A DNA stretch of 64,000 bases from Mycolicibacterium monacense (GTDB taxonomy: Bacteria; Actinomycetota; Actinomycetes; Mycobacteriales; Mycobacteriaceae), in assembly GCF_010731575.1 (NCBI RefSeq), contig NZ_AP022617.1, positions 5,456,001 through 5,520,000 of the forward strand. Direction: 5' to 3'. Below are positions 23,357 to 32,243 of the stretch, piece after piece. The notes beneath the pieces are model-generated. The model was given only the letters and a program-made list of their open reading frames with translations. It was not told where the DNA came from and made no database searches. The position numbers and the translations under genes were made by a program. Each line of letters begins with the position of its first letter. Positions within the stretch are counted from its first letter, which is position 1.

Positions 23357-24706
23357 TCAGAGGCGGCCGGTGGCCTTCATGTGCAGGTAGCGGTCGGCGA
23401 GTGCCGGTGCGAGTTCCTCGGGTGGCGCGTCCACCACGTCCACACCCGCCTGGCGCAGCGTGCCCGCGATGCGGTTGCGGTCATTGCGCGACCGTTCCGC
23501 GGCGGCCGCGTCGTACACGGCGGCGGCGTCGTCGCGGCCCGCGGCGAGCAGGTCAACGCGGGGGTCGGTGACCGCCGCGATCAGCACGTGGTGGCGGGCG
23601 GCGAGTCGCGGCAGCACCGTTATCAGGCCTTCTTCGAGCGCCGAGGCGTTGAGGTCGGTGAGCAGCACCACCAGCGCGCGACGGCGCACGCGGCGCTGGA
23701 TCGCCGATGCCATCGCGGCGGGGTCGGATTCGACCAGCGCGGGCTGCAGCGGCGCCATCGCCGACACCAACTGGGCGAGTAGCTCGCTGCGCGAGGCGTT
23801 GAACACCCCGGCGCGGGTGACCCGGTCGTGGGCGAGGAAGTCGACGTGGTCGCCGGCGCGCGCGGCGAGCGCCGCCAGCAGCAGCGCGGCGTCCATGGAC
23901 CAGTCCAGGCGCGGCCAGCCGCCCGGGTGTTGGGCCGCCGGCGGAGCCGGCGATCGGGCTGCCGTCGGGTCGACCCCGACGCGCCCGGCCGACGTGCGGC
24001 CGGTGTCCAGGACGATGACGATGCGCTGATCGCGTTCCGGCCGCCACGTGCGAACGACGACGTCGGCCCGCCGGGCCGTCGCCCGCCAGTCGATCGAGCG
24101 GACGTCGTCGCCGACGACGTACTCGCGCAGCGAGTCGAATTCGGTGCCCTGGCCGCGGATCAGCGCGGGTGTCGAGCCGTCGAGTTCCCGCAACCGCGCC
24201 AACCGTGACGGTAAGTGCTTGCGCGACAGGAACGGTGGCAGCACCCGGATCTGACCCGACACCCGGTGGGACGCCTGCCTGCCGGCCAGGCCGAGCGGAC
24301 CGATCGAGCGGGCCGTGACGAGCGCGGACCGCAGGTCACCACGGCGGGTCGGGCGCAGCGAGGTGCGCAGCGTCACCCGTTGTCCCGCAGGAACATCGAG
24401 CTCGTGCGTGCGCGGCGCACCGTGCGCGCTCGGCGGCCAGGCGTCGCGCAGTGAGCCGCGGATCCGGCGTCGGACCGGGTTGTGCACATCGAGCACCGAA
24501 TCGACGGACTGGCCGAGCCGGGCCGCGGTGTCCCCGGAGCGGGTCACCTGCAACCGGCGGGGACTCGCGGCGAGCGCGATGTCCGCCACGATCGCGAGGA
24601 CGAGCGCCCCGAACAGCGCCACGAACGCCACTCCCGGGGCGGGCGCCACGGCGATCGGGAGCACGCACAGCAGTGCGATCAGCGCCGCACGTCCGGTGAG
24701 GACCAC
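23357..24706 (-). CDS. DUF58-domain protein (vWA-like), MoxR partner
   Basis: A 449-residue protein with two N-terminal TM helices (GRAALIALLCVLPIAVA, then VAFVALFGALVLAIVADIAL) and a cytosolic DUF58 domain. EFDSLREYVVGDDVRSIDWRATAR is the DUF58 hallmark, followed by a vWA-like fold with VIVLDTGRTSAG as the metal-site start. I chose the GTG at 24706, which overlaps the moxR stop; the frame upstream to 24874 is antisense-like Arg-rich sequence. DUF58 proteins work with MoxR AAA+ ATPases as chaperone-like complexes. Equivalent to Rv3693. Confidence 0.88.
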   Translation of the reverse strand: MVLTGRAALIALLCVLPIAVAPAPGVAFVALFGALVLAIVADIALAASPRRLQVTRSGDTAARLGQSVDSVLDVHNPVRRRIRGSLRDAWPPSAHGAPRTHELDVPAGQRVTLRTSLRPTRRGDLRSALVTARSIGPLGLAGRQASHRVSGQIRVLPPFLSRKHLPSRLARLRELDGSTPALIRGQGTEFDSLREYVVGDDVRSIDWRATARRADVVVRTWRPERDQRIVIVLDTGRTSAGRVGVDPTAARSPAPPAAQHPGGWPRLDWSMDAALLLAALAARAGDHVDFLAHDRVTRAGVFNASRSELLAQLVSAMAPLQPALVESDPAAMASAIQRRVRRRALVVLLTDLNASALEEGLITVLPRLAARHHVLIAAVTDPRVDLLAAGRDDAAAVYDAAAAERSRNDRNRIAGTLRQAGVDVVDAPPEELAPALADRYLHMKATGRL

Positions 24707-25695
24707 TAGCGCGGGACCGGGACGGCCGTGAGGATGCCGTCGAGTACGGCGTCGGGGCTGGCGCCTTCGAGTTCGGCTTCCGGGCGCAGCGCGATGCGGT
24801 GGCGCAGCGTGGGCCGGGCCATCGCCTTGACATCGTCGGGGGTGACGTAGTTGCGCCCCGACAGCCACGCCCACGACCGGGCCGTGGCCAGCAGGGCGGT
24901 GGCGCCGCGCGGGGAGACACCCAACTGCAGCGACGGGGACTGCCGGGTGGCGCCCGCGATGTCGACGATGTAGCCGAGCACCTCGTCGGCCACCAGCACC
25001 TCACGCACTGCCGCCCGGCCGGCGGCCAGGTCGGCGGGACCCGCGACCGCGCGCACCGCCGACAGATCGCGCGGATCGAACCCGCGGGCGTGGCGGTCGA
25101 GGATCGCGATCTCCTGATCCCGCGGCGGCAGCGGCACAGTGAGTTTGAGCAGGAAGCGGTCCAACTGGGCCTCGGGCAGCTGGTAGGTGCCCTCGTATTC
25201 GATCGGGTTCTGGGTGGCGGCCACGATGAACGGGTCGGGCAGCGGTCGCGCTTCACCCTCGACGCTGACCTGCCGCTCCTCCATCGCCTCGAGGAGCGCG
25301 GCCTGGGTCTTCGGGGGAGTGCGGTTGATCTCGTCGGCCAGCAGCAGATTGGTGAACACCGGTCCCGCGCGGAACTCGAATTCCGCGGTCCGCGCGTCGT
25401 ACACCAGTGACCCCGTCACGTCACCCGGCATCAGGTCCGGGGTGAACTGCACACGCTTGAACTCCAGCTGCAGGGTCGCGGCCAGCGTGCGGACGAGCAG
25501 CGTCTTCGCCACACCCGGAACGCCTTCGAGCAGTACGTGACCGCGGCACAGCAACGCGATGACCAGTCCGCTGACCACGGCGTCCTGCCCGACGACGGCC
25601 TTGCCGATCTCCTGCCGCAGGGCCAGCAGCGCCTGGCGTGCCGAATCGGCTGTCGCGCTGCCTGTTTGGGTGGTCTGCGCTGATGGCTGTGTCAC
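24706..25695 (-). CDS. moxR2: MoxR-family AAA+ ATPase
   Basis: A 329-residue AAA+ ATPase. [20 protein letters not shown] (about residue 54) is Walker [24 protein letters not shown] (about 113) is Walker B with the MoxR extension, [22 protein letters not shown] is sensor 1 with the arginine finger, and [14 protein letters not shown] is sensor 2. The GTG start at 25695 overlaps the DUF4350 gene by four bases. MoxR proteins with vWA/DUF58 partners insert cofactors or remodel envelope complexes. The symbol follows the syntenic Rv3692 gene. Confidence 0.9.
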   Translation of the reverse strand: MTQPSAQTTQTGSATADSARQALLALRQEIGKAVVGQDAVVSGLVIALLCRGHVLLEGVPGVAKTLLVRTLAATLQLEFKRVQFTPDLMPGDVTGSLVYDARTAEFEFRAGPVFTNLLLADEINRTPPKTQAALLEAMEERQVSVEGEARPLPDPFIVAATQNPIEYEGTYQLPEAQLDRFLLKLTVPLPPRDQEIAILDRHARGFDPRDLSAVRAVAGPADLAAGRAAVREVLVADEVLGYIVDIAGATRQSPSLQLGVSPRGATALLATARSWAWLSGRNYVTPDDVKAMARPTLRHRIALRPEAELEGASPDAVLDGILTAVPVPR

Positions 25696-26846
25696 GAGTG
25701 GGTGACCTGCCTTTCGATGTCGTCGAGTTGATGGGCGATGGTGACCAGATCGGCGTCGGTGGTGGGGGCGGGGCCGTACAGCGCGTGGGCGACACCCTGG
25801 GGATCGGCGCCGGTCCGCTGGGCGACGGCCTGGACGACCGCCGGTGGTTGCGCGTTGGCGGGCAGGCCGAGCCGGGGCAGCAGACGGGTGCGGGTGGCGG
25901 TGCGCAGCGCGTCGGCGGCGCGGTCGCGGGCGCGCCGGGACCGGTACAGCCTGCCGCGGCCCTCGACGGTCTCCGACGCCCGGATCACGACCGGAAGCTG
26001 TTCGGCGACAAGCGGTCCCAGCCGTCTGCCCTGCCAGATCGCGAGGAGGGCCACCGCCAGCGACAGTTGCAGGACGATCCAGCCGACCTGGTCGGGGATG
26101 AGGTCGGAGAGGCTTGCGGTACCGCCGGCACCCTCCCGTTCCTGCGGGACGAACCAGATGACGCGCGGTGCACTGCCTGCCAGGTTCATCGCGAGCGCCG
26201 CGTTGCCCTGTTTGAGCAGTCCGGCGTTGGTCATGAAGCCGGAGGTCCCCACGACGGTGTTCGTGCGGCCCGCCTCGGTGTAACGGACGAGCGCACCGTC
26301 GTAGCACCGGGTCAACGCCAGGCCCGGCTCCGCCGCCCGGTAACTCGGGGCCAGCCCGAGTTGGGCGTCGCCGGCCCGGTTCGCCTCGCGCAGATCGCAA
26401 TCCGGCTGGGGGGCGAACGAACTCACGCCGTCCGAGCGCAACTGCGGTGCGAGCGCCTCACGCACCCGGGACACGGGTTCGAGCAGCAGCCGATCGGCGG
26501 GCAGGTCGGCCAGACGCCGCAACTGCTCGTCGTCGGTGAGCCGGAATGTCTCCGCGAACACGATCAGCGTGTCCCCCGGTTGTGATCCGCGGGCCGCCCC
26601 TTCGACGTCGGCGACGCTGTCGGCCTCCACCACCTCGACGCCGCGGTCACGCAGCAGGGTGACCAGCGCGCGGACCCCGTCGGGGGAGGTCGACTGCGGG
26701 TCCATCGGGGCGCCGGGCCGCGATGCGGTCAGCAGGGTGCCCACCGTGGCCACCGCGATGATGACGAGGAGCGCGAGCACCACCCAACGTCCCGTGCGCC
26801 ACCGTTGCGTGACGGTCGGGCCGACCGCCGTGGCAGAGGGCGTCAT
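25692..26846 (-). CDS. DUF4350-domain membrane protein
   Basis: A 384-residue protein (ATG at 26846, MTPSATAVG). One N-terminal TM (WVVLALLVIIAVATVGTLL) is followed by an extracytoplasmic DUF4350 domain with SPDGVRALVTLLRDRGVEV and DTLIVFAETFRLTDDEQLRRL. A second TM near residue 240 (VGWIVLQLSLAVALLAIW) leads to an Arg-rich cytosolic C-terminus. It equals Rv3691. It overlaps both neighbours by four bases, so the DUF4129, DUF4350, MoxR and DUF58 genes form one coupled operon. Confidence 0.86.
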   Translation of the reverse strand: MTPSATAVGPTVTQRWRTGRWVVLALLVIIAVATVGTLLTASRPGAPMDPQSTSPDGVRALVTLLRDRGVEVVEADSVADVEGAARGSQPGDTLIVFAETFRLTDDEQLRRLADLPADRLLLEPVSRVREALAPQLRSDGVSSFAPQPDCDLREANRAGDAQLGLAPSYRAAEPGLALTRCYDGALVRYTEAGRTNTVVGTSGFMTNAGLLKQGNAALAMNLAGSAPRVIWFVPQEREGAGGTASLSDLIPDQVGWIVLQLSLAVALLAIWQGRRLGPLVAEQLPVVIRASETVEGRGRLYRSRRARDRAADALRTATRTRLLPRLGLPANAQPPAVVQAVAQRTGADPQGVAHALYGPAPTTDADLVTIAHQLDDIERQVTHS

Positions 26847-27493
26847 CGCACCTCCGCCCAACCGGTTGCCGCGCGCGGCACCCCCGAGGCGTGGCCGGGC
26901 GTGGGTCCGGCCGCGCGGATGTGGTCGTCGAGGACGGCCACCGAGCGGTATGCGGCTTCGGTGCCGGGCCGGTCACCGTAGGTGACGTCGTTGAACGCCG
27001 TTGCGGCGTCGCGTAATTCGTCTGACAACGCTGGCAACGCCAGGCCGGCGTCGTTCGCCAGCTCGGTGGCCGTGCGGCCGGGAACCGGTGTGAGCACGCC
27101 GGATTCCTCGAGTTGCCGGGCGATCGCCCTCAACCGATGCCGGATGGCCAGCGCCCACTGTCCCGACGCCGCATACTGTTCGGCGGTCGTGCGGTGTTCG
27201 GCGGCGCTCAGTTCGTGGCCGCCGTAGAGCGAGGGCTCGCCCCGGTCGGTGCGCATCGCCCGGCGTGCGATGCGCACGGCGACCACCACCGCGACGAGGA
27301 TCAGCAGGACCAGCACGCTGATCGTCAGCCAGCCGCCCGGCACCCCGGCCCCGCCCTGCGCGATGCGGTGGATCAGGTCCTCGAGCAGTTCGGACAGCCG
27401 GTCGGTCAGCGACGCCCGCGGGTAGATCGGCTTGTCGAGTTCTTTCTGGGCGGCCTCGTGCGCGGCGTCCCGATCGATGTCTACGGTCGGCAC
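26843..27493 (-). CDS. DUF4129-domain membrane protein
   Basis: A 216-residue protein with a single central TM (GWLTISVLVLLILVAVVVAVRIA, about residues 54-76). The C-terminal DUF4129 domain has WALAIRHRLRAIARQLEE, VPGRTATELANDAG and FNDVTYGDRPGTEAAYRSV, the conserved blocks of that family. It corresponds to Rv3690. DUF4129 domains appear in transglutaminase-like and MoxR-linked operons. It is the second gene of the minus-strand envelope operon, following the glycerophosphodiester-like membrane protein after one base. Confidence 0.86.
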   Translation of the reverse strand: MPTVDIDRDAAHEAAQKELDKPIYPRASLTDRLSELLEDLIHRIAQGGAGVPGGWLTISVLVLLILVAVVVAVRIARRAMRTDRGEPSLYGGHELSAAEHRTTAEQYAASGQWALAIRHRLRAIARQLEESGVLTPVPGRTATELANDAGLALPALSDELRDAATAFNDVTYGDRPGTEAAYRSVAVLDDHIRAAGPTPGHASGVPRAATGWAEVR

Positions 27494-27494
27494 G

Positions 27495-28682
27495 TCACGG
27501 GCGGCGGGTCAGCCACAGATGGTCGGTCGAGTCGGCGGGGACGCCGGGGCCGGCCGCCGCACCGGTGTGCAGCACCAGGTCGAAGGCCTCCGCCCGGATC
27601 CTGCGGTCGGTGTAGAGCAGGACGATGACTCCCGCGCTGAACGGGGCGGTGAGGATCTGTCCGATCGCCGCGCCGACCGCGATGAGGATGAGACCCACCA
27701 GCACCCCGCCGTCGGAGCCGGACCCGGCCAAGAGTTGTCCACCGAGGCTGAACGGGACCCCGACGGCGCCCGCGATCACGGCCGCGGCGAGCGCGGCCAG
27801 GATCCAGATGCCGAGGACTCGCCAGAAGTCCCTCTTCACCAGCGTGAACGAGCGCCCCGCCGCTTCGACGATGCCGAGGCGTTCCAGGACGATCAGTGCG
27901 GGGGTGAACACCAGCGAGGTGGCGACGTAGACGATCAGCAGGAACGCGGCGATGACCAGCGGTGCGCCGACGAGGAAGGCGGCGACACCGCCGCCGATCG
28001 CCTCGGCCGCGATGATCGCCACCACGACGACCACGATCAGCAGCAGGACGGCCACGGCCTCGAGGGCGGTGAAGCCGAGCAGTGCGAGCAGCCTGCCCTT
28101 CACCCGCTGCCACGCCTCCCCGATGGTGATGTCGGCGCCGAACACCGCGCGGCCCACGATGACGGTGAGCATCCCGCTGAGCACCACCGAGGCCAGCGCG
28201 GTGGTGATGGAGCCGGCCAGTGAGGATCCGGACAGTACGGCGACGTCGCCGGCGCCGGCCTCCCCGCTCAGGGTGGGGTCGAGGTCGCCGGTGGCGATCA
28301 GCGGGCCCAGGATCTGCAGCACGAGCGAGATGAGCTGGGCGGCGACGACCACGATGGCGGTCAGGCCGAGGGTGGCCTTCGGATTACGCCGGATGTAGTT
28401 GACCGCCCCGTTGAAGATGTCGGACAACCCGAGCGGGCGCAACGGGATGACACCGGGTTTGATCACGCCCGGCGGCGCGTAACCCTGCTGCGGCGGATAT
28501 CCGGGCGGTGGATAGCCGTGTTGGTAACCCGGTGGGGGATAGCCGTGTTGGTAACCGGGCGGCGGATAGCCCTGTTGGTAACCCGGTGGAGGGTAGCCCT
28601 GTTGGTAACCCGGTGGGGGGTACCCCTGTTGATACCCGGGGGGCGGATAGCCCCGGCCGGGCCCACCGGCGTCGTTGCTCAT
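27495..28682 (-). CDS. membrane protein with N-terminal GYPPPGYQQ repeats
   Basis: A 395-residue protein. Residues 11-64 are six tandem nonapeptides of GYPPPGYQQ type. The rest is a polytopic membrane domain with about six TM segments and the motifs LRPLGLSDIFNGAVNYIRRNPK and AAGRSFTLVKRDFWRVLGIW, resembling the glycerophosphoryl diester phosphodiesterase membrane domain family. It matches Rv3689 in order. The ATG at 28682 begins MSNDAGGPGRG; upstream frame is antisense to yqeY. It starts the minus-strand operon that runs to DUF58. Pro/Tyr/Gln-rich N-termini of this sort occur in many actinobacterial membrane proteins. Confidence 0.87.
   Translation of the reverse strand: MSNDAGGPGRGYPPPGYQQGYPPPGYQQGYPPPGYQQGYPPPGYQHGYPPPGYQHGYPPPGYPPQQGYAPPGVIKPGVIPLRPLGLSDIFNGAVNYIRRNPKATLGLTAIVVVAAQLISLVLQILGPLIATGDLDPTLSGEAGAGDVAVLSGSSLAGSITTALASVVLSGMLTVIVGRAVFGADITIGEAWQRVKGRLLALLGFTALEAVAVLLLIVVVVVAIIAAEAIGGGVAAFLVGAPLVIAAFLLIVYVATSLVFTPALIVLERLGIVEAAGRSFTLVKRDFWRVLGIWILAALAAAVIAGAVGVPFSLGGQLLAGSGSDGGVLVGLILIAVGAAIGQILTAPFSAGVIVLLYTDRRIRAEAFDLVLHTGAAAGPGVPADSTDHLWLTRRP
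28491..28652. repeat. 27-bp tandem coding repeat, six copies
   Basis: Six consecutive 27-bp units encode GYPPPGYQQ (three copies), GYPPPGYQH (two) and GYPPPGYPP (one) at the N-terminus of the membrane protein read on the minus strand. Units differ by a few synonymous changes. Slippage could change copy number in frame. Confidence 0.85.
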
Positions 28683-28782
28683 GGGAACCATCCTGTCGAT
28701 CACCAAGCCAATTGACAACGTGGCCCCCGTGTTTGCGCGCGACGGGCCGAGCGGAAGACGGCACCGGCGTAGTTTCGATGAC

Positions 28783-29247
28783 ATGGCGGAACTCAAAGCT
28801 CGGCTGCGCGCAGACCTGACCACCGCGATGAAGTCACAGGACAAACTCCGCACGGCCACGCTGCGGATGCTGCTGGCGGCGATCCAGACCGAGGAGGTCT
28901 CCGGTAAGGAGGCCCGCGAACTGACCGACGACGATGTGGTCAAGGTGCTCGCGCGGGAATCACGCAAGCGCGGTGAGGCGGCCGAGGTCTACACCCAGAA
29001 CGGACGCGGTGAGCTCGCCGCCAACGAACACGCCGAAGCCCGTGTCATCGAGGAGTATCTGCCCACACCGCTGACGGAAGCCGAACTGGCCGACGTCGTC
29101 GACACCGCGATGGCTCAGGTCGCCGAACAACTCGGTGAGCGCCCGACGATGAAGCAGATGGGCCAGGTGATGAAGGCCGCCTCGGCGATCGCCGCTGGTA
29201 AGGCCGACGGCTCGCGGCTGTCCGCCGCAGTCAAGGCACGCCTGTAG
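28783..29247 (+). CDS. GatB/YqeY-domain protein
   Basis: A 154-residue protein with the GatB/YqeY domain, a helical fold related to the tRNA-binding tail of the amidotransferase GatB. Family motifs include LKARLRADLTTAMKSQD, TLRMLLAAIQ, ARESRKRGEAAEVY, EARVIEEYLPTPLTEAEL and GERPTMKQMGQVMKA. The ATG at 28783 gives MAELKARL, the normal N-terminus; it is equivalent to Rv3688c. Free-standing YqeY has no proven role but is thought to act in tRNA-dependent amidation or a related step. It is divergent from the repeat-bearing membrane protein with a 100-bp gap. Confidence 0.9.
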   Translation: MAELKARLRADLTTAMKSQDKLRTATLRMLLAAIQTEEVSGKEARELTDDDVVKVLARESRKRGEAAEVYTQNGRGELAANEHAEARVIEEYLPTPLTEAELADVVDTAMAQVAEQLGERPTMKQMGQVMKAASAIAAGKADGSRLSAAVKARL

Positions 29248-29324
29248 TTGCGTGTAAAGCGCGCCCGCTCACCGTATTCCGGGGCCGTCGTTTGCGTCGG
29301 TACGCCACGGGTTACCCGGACGCC

Positions 29325-30317
29325 ATGACGCTGACGCGCTTCGGATACACGCTGATGACCGAGCAGAGCGGACCCAAGGATCTCGTCCGCTACGCCGCCG
29401 CCGCGGAGAACGTCGGATTCGACTTCGAGGTGTCCAGCGACCACTACTCACCGTGGCTCGCGGCGCAGGGCCACGCGCCCAGCGCCTGGACCACCCTGGG
29501 CGCCGTCGCGCACGTCACCGAACGCGTCGAACTGTTCACCTACGTGACCTGCCCGACCATGCGCTACCACCCCGCGATCGTCGCGCAGCAGGCCGCGACA
29601 CTGCAGATCCTCGCCGACGGTCGCTTCACCCTCGGCCTCGGCACCGGCGAGAACCTCAACGAACACGTAGTCGGCAAGGGGTGGCCGACGGTCGCCCGTC
29701 GCCAGGACATGCTGCGCGAAGCCATCCAGATCATCCGCGAACTGTTCACCGGTGAGGTCGTCGACTGGCGCGGTGAGTACTTCGAGATCGACTCCGCGCG
29801 GCTGTGGGATCTGCCCGAGACGCCGGTGGACATCGCCGCGGCGGTCTCCGGTGACCGTTCGGTCGAAGCCTTCGCCCAGCTCGCCGACCATCTCATCGCC
29901 GTCGAGCCGAACAAGGACCTCGTCCACGCGTGGCACGACGCGCGGCGGGCGACCGGTCTGCCCGGCCACGTGCGGGTGATCGGCCAGATCCCGATCTGCT
30001 GGGACCCCGACCGGGAGGCGGCGGTCGCGCGGGCCCACGAGCAGTTCCGATGGTTCGCCGGCGGGTGGGCCGTCAACGCGGACCTGCCCACCACGGCGGG
30101 GTTTGCCGGCGCGACGCAGTTCGTGCGTCCGGAGGACACCGCCGGATCGATCCCGTGCGGACCCGACCTCGACGCGATCGTCGAGGCGGTCAGCGAGTAC
30201 TGGAAGGCCGGGTTCACCGACATCGCGCTGGTCCAGGTGGGCGACGAGGGTCAGGACCGGTTCCTGGACGAGGCGGCCGGCCCGCTCCTGGAGAAGCTGC
30301 GCGCCGCGGCGGGGTGA
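29325..30317 (+). CDS. F420-dependent LLM-class oxidoreductase
   Basis: A 330-residue luciferase-like TIM-barrel protein. FGYTLMTEQSGPKDLVRYA at the start, SSDHYSPW, TYVTCPTMRYHPAIVAQQAAT and GLGTGENLNEH are characteristic of actinobacterial F420-dependent enzymes related to glucose-6-phosphate dehydrogenase FGD and the TIGR03557 group. The ATG at 29325 fits the barrel start, since upstream in-frame residues (to 29292) are not family-like. F420 use is inferred from family; the substrate is unknown. It is apparently monocistronic, followed by a small gene with its own strong ribosome site. Confidence 0.88.
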   Translation: MTLTRFGYTLMTEQSGPKDLVRYAAAAENVGFDFEVSSDHYSPWLAAQGHAPSAWTTLGAVAHVTERVELFTYVTCPTMRYHPAIVAQQAATLQILADGRFTLGLGTGENLNEHVVGKGWPTVARRQDMLREAIQIIRELFTGEVVDWRGEYFEIDSARLWDLPETPVDIAAAVSGDRSVEAFAQLADHLIAVEPNKDLVHAWHDARRATGLPGHVRVIGQIPICWDPDREAAVARAHEQFRWFAGGWAVNADLPTTAGFAGATQFVRPEDTAGSIPCGPDLDAIVEAVSEYWKAGFTDIALVQVGDEGQDRFLDEAAGPLLEKLRAAAG

Positions 30318-30393
30318 CGCGTCAGCTGTGGGCGAGATCGGGTTGAGTCCGGGGCCGGACGGGTAGTCCGGCCGTGACGAGAGGAGGGCGACC

Positions 30394-30552
30394 GTGCCCC
30401 GTGGAGAAGGCATCTACGACGAGGAACACGCCGCCGAACCCAAGGGCGGCCGCCCCGGCCCGACCGATCAGGGCGGTGAGGGCGGGATGGCCTCGCGCGA
30501 GGTGGCCTCGGAGGTCACCACGTCGGACGACACCGAGGAGTCACCCGAGTAA
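30394..30552 (+). CDS. small acidic hydrophilic protein (52 aa)
   Basis: GTG at 30394 is preceded by a strong GAGGAGGG ribosome site at 30381-30388 and opens a 52-codon frame ending in TAA at 30552. The protein begins MPRGEGIYDEEHAAEPKGG, is rich in Glu, Gly and Asp, and has no Cys, Trp or hydrophobic segment, so it is likely disordered. Codon use is high GC at third positions, as in neighbouring genes. The convergent gene ends 3 bp further on. No function is recognised. Confidence 0.7.
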   Translation: MPRGEGIYDEEHAAEPKGGRPGPTDQGGEGGMASREVASEVTTSDDTEESPE

Positions 30553-30555
30553 CCG

Positions 30556-31209
30556 TCACTGCGCGTCGCGGCCTTCGCGGCTGCGGCGGTAGGCGGCGCG
30601 CCGGAAGTCGGTCAGCCAGCCGGGCGCCAGCGACACCCCGGGTGCGGTGTTGAGGGTCGGGTCGAACGACAGGTCCTTGTCGGGCGGAATGACCTCGGAC
30701 AGGGTCAACCGGGCCAGCGGACCGAATTCGCCTGTGCCCGCGGCTTGATCGACGCTGAAGTCGAGATCGCCGCGCGCCAGCTGATCGGTGACGGTGTCGA
30801 GCGACAGACCGGGACCGTCGAGTTTCGTGGTCAGATGCGCCCGGACCCACCACACGCCGCCTTCGTACCGCAGCGGCATCAGGCTGGAGTAGGTGGTGTT
30901 GTCCCAGGACGTGGTGGGCAGCAACATGAACCGGTTGATCGCGGTGGTCGCCAGCAGGATGTCCCAGGGACGTGAGTCCTTCGTCATCCGCCAGGCCAGC
31001 CCGGCGATATCCGGGACCGAACCCGGCAGACCGACAGCCTTGGACACCCGGCCGATCACGTCTCCCGTTTCGATGGGCAGGCCCTGACCGGGCGGGGCGA
31101 CACGCTCGATGCGGCCGCGGGCGAGCACCCCGGCGGGATGGAACAGCCTGCGCCGGCGCACCGCGGCGCCGACCTCGACCGGAAGCGCGAGGAGATCTGA
31201 GACATTCAC
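30556..31209 (-). CDS. conserved actinobacterial protein, function unknown
   Basis: A 217-residue protein starting at GTG 31209 (VNVSDLLALPVEVG); a longer frame to 31281 begins with Cys/Val-rich sequence that looks non-coding. Recognisable blocks are RRRLFHPAGVLARGRIERV, TGDVIGRVSKAVGLPGSVPD, RPWDILLATTAINRF and GGVWWVRAHLTTKL. I recall similar mycobacterial proteins annotated as phosphodiesterase, but no catalytic motif supports that. No signal peptide or TM is seen. It lies divergent to the methyltransferase at 31324 and convergent with the small acidic gene. Confidence 0.7.
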   Translation of the reverse strand: MNVSDLLALPVEVGAAVRRRRLFHPAGVLARGRIERVAPPGQGLPIETGDVIGRVSKAVGLPGSVPDIAGLAWRMTKDSRPWDILLATTAINRFMLLPTTSWDNTTYSSLMPLRYEGGVWWVRAHLTTKLDGPGLSLDTVTDQLARGDLDFSVDQAAGTGEFGPLARLTLSEVIPPDKDLSFDPTLNTAPGVSLAPGWLTDFRRAAYRRSREGRDAQ

Positions 31210-31323
31210 GCCTGATCGGGTGCCCGCCCTAACACGAGCGCAAACGGGGTGTGCTGGTTTAACAACCGCGATACAGGGCATTAATCACCGCAGCTAATGA
31301 CCCCTTGACGTCGAGAGGCCGAT

Positions 31324-32019
31324 GTGACGACTGCATACACCGACGAGCGCGACACCGTGGTCGCCGCGGACGGCGTGTACGCCCCGCAGGAAGATTCGCA
31401 ACTGCTGATCGACATCATGGAGAAGACCGGTCTCGCCGTCGGTCGCCGTGCCGTCGACCTGTGCACGGGCAGTGGAGTGGTGGCGGTCAACGCCGCCCTG
31501 CAGGGTGCCTCGTCGGTCACCGCCTTCGACATCTGCCCGCGCGCTGTGCGATGCGCACGCGGCAATGCGCTCGGAGCCGGGGTCGATGTGGACGTCCACC
31601 TCGGATCTTGGGCGCGGGCAGTGGAATTCGACCCGTTCGACCTGGTGACGTGCAACCCGCCGTACGTCCCGCACGCCCCCGAAGCCGACCGGGAGCCGGT
31701 GCCGTCGAGCGTCGGCCCGGCCCGCGCGTGGGATGCCGGCTACGACGGGCGCATGATCCTCGACCCGCTGTGCGAGGCGGTGCCCGATCTGCTCGCCCCC
31801 GGTGGCAGCCTGCTGCTCGTACAGTCCGAGTTCGCCGATCCGCGCCGCACCCTGGCAGCCCTGTCGAGCGCCGGACTGGACGCCGAAGTCATTGCCTGGC
31901 AATGGATCCCGTTCGGCCCCGTGCTCAACGCGCGGGCCGACTGGCTCGAGGAGACCGGGCGCCTGGATCCGGGCCGGCGCGAGGAAGAGCTGTTGGTCAT
32001 CCGAGCGGACAAACCGTGA
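31324..32019 (+). CDS. HemK2/PrmC-like N5-glutamine or related methyltransferase
   Basis: A 231-residue methyltransferase starting at GTG 31324. VYAPQEDSQLLIDIMEKTG precedes motif I, AVDLCTGSGVVAVNAALQGA (about residues 44-63). VTCNPPYVPHAPEAD (about 108-122) carries the NPPY catalytic motif of enzymes that methylate a planar amide or amine, such as the release-factor glutamine in PrmC and HemK2. The gene is short, like the HemK2/Mtq2 branch. Its stop overlaps the CDGSH gene start, so they are cotranscribed. The substrate is inferred only by motif. Confidence 0.85.
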   Translation: MTTAYTDERDTVVAADGVYAPQEDSQLLIDIMEKTGLAVGRRAVDLCTGSGVVAVNAALQGASSVTAFDICPRAVRCARGNALGAGVDVDVHLGSWARAVEFDPFDLVTCNPPYVPHAPEADREPVPSSVGPARAWDAGYDGRMILDPLCEAVPDLLAPGGSLLLVQSEFADPRRTLAALSSAGLDAEVIAWQWIPFGPVLNARADWLEETGRLDPGRREEELLVIRADKP

Positions 32020-32243
32020 CCGAACCGCGCACCGTGCGGGTGGTGCAGGGCGGGCCCATCATGGTCGAGGGCCCCGTCCGCATCGAGATGCCCGACGGCA
32101 GCGTCGTGGAATCCGACCGGTTCATGGTCGCGATCTGCGCGTGCAAACGCAGCAAGACCTACCCGTTGTGCGATACCAGCCATCGTCGGCGCCGCCGTGG
32201 CGACGCCGACGCGGCTGAGTCCTCAGGACAGCGGTCGGCGTAG
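32016..32243 (+). CDS. CDGSH-type [2Fe-2S] protein
   Basis: A 75-residue protein from GTG 32016, overlapping the upstream stop by four bases. CACKRSKTYPLCDTSH (about residues 44-59) is the CDGSH iron-sulfur motif with three Cys and one His ligand; the usual DGSH reads DTSH here. The N-terminal half is a small beta domain with MPDGSVVESDRFMVAIC. It is a soluble, single-motif member. It lies convergent with, and overlaps by 21 bp, a diiron heme-oxygenase-like gene, a pairing I recall from other actinobacteria, which suggests joint redox or iron work. Confidence 0.88.
   Translation: MTEPRTVRVVQGGPIMVEGPVRIEMPDGSVVESDRFMVAICACKRSKTYPLCDTSHRRRRRGDADAAESSGQRSA

Noticed and set aside
28491..28652. 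possible CRISPR array
   Set aside because: Units are contiguous 27-bp coding repeats without spacers, in frame with a membrane protein.
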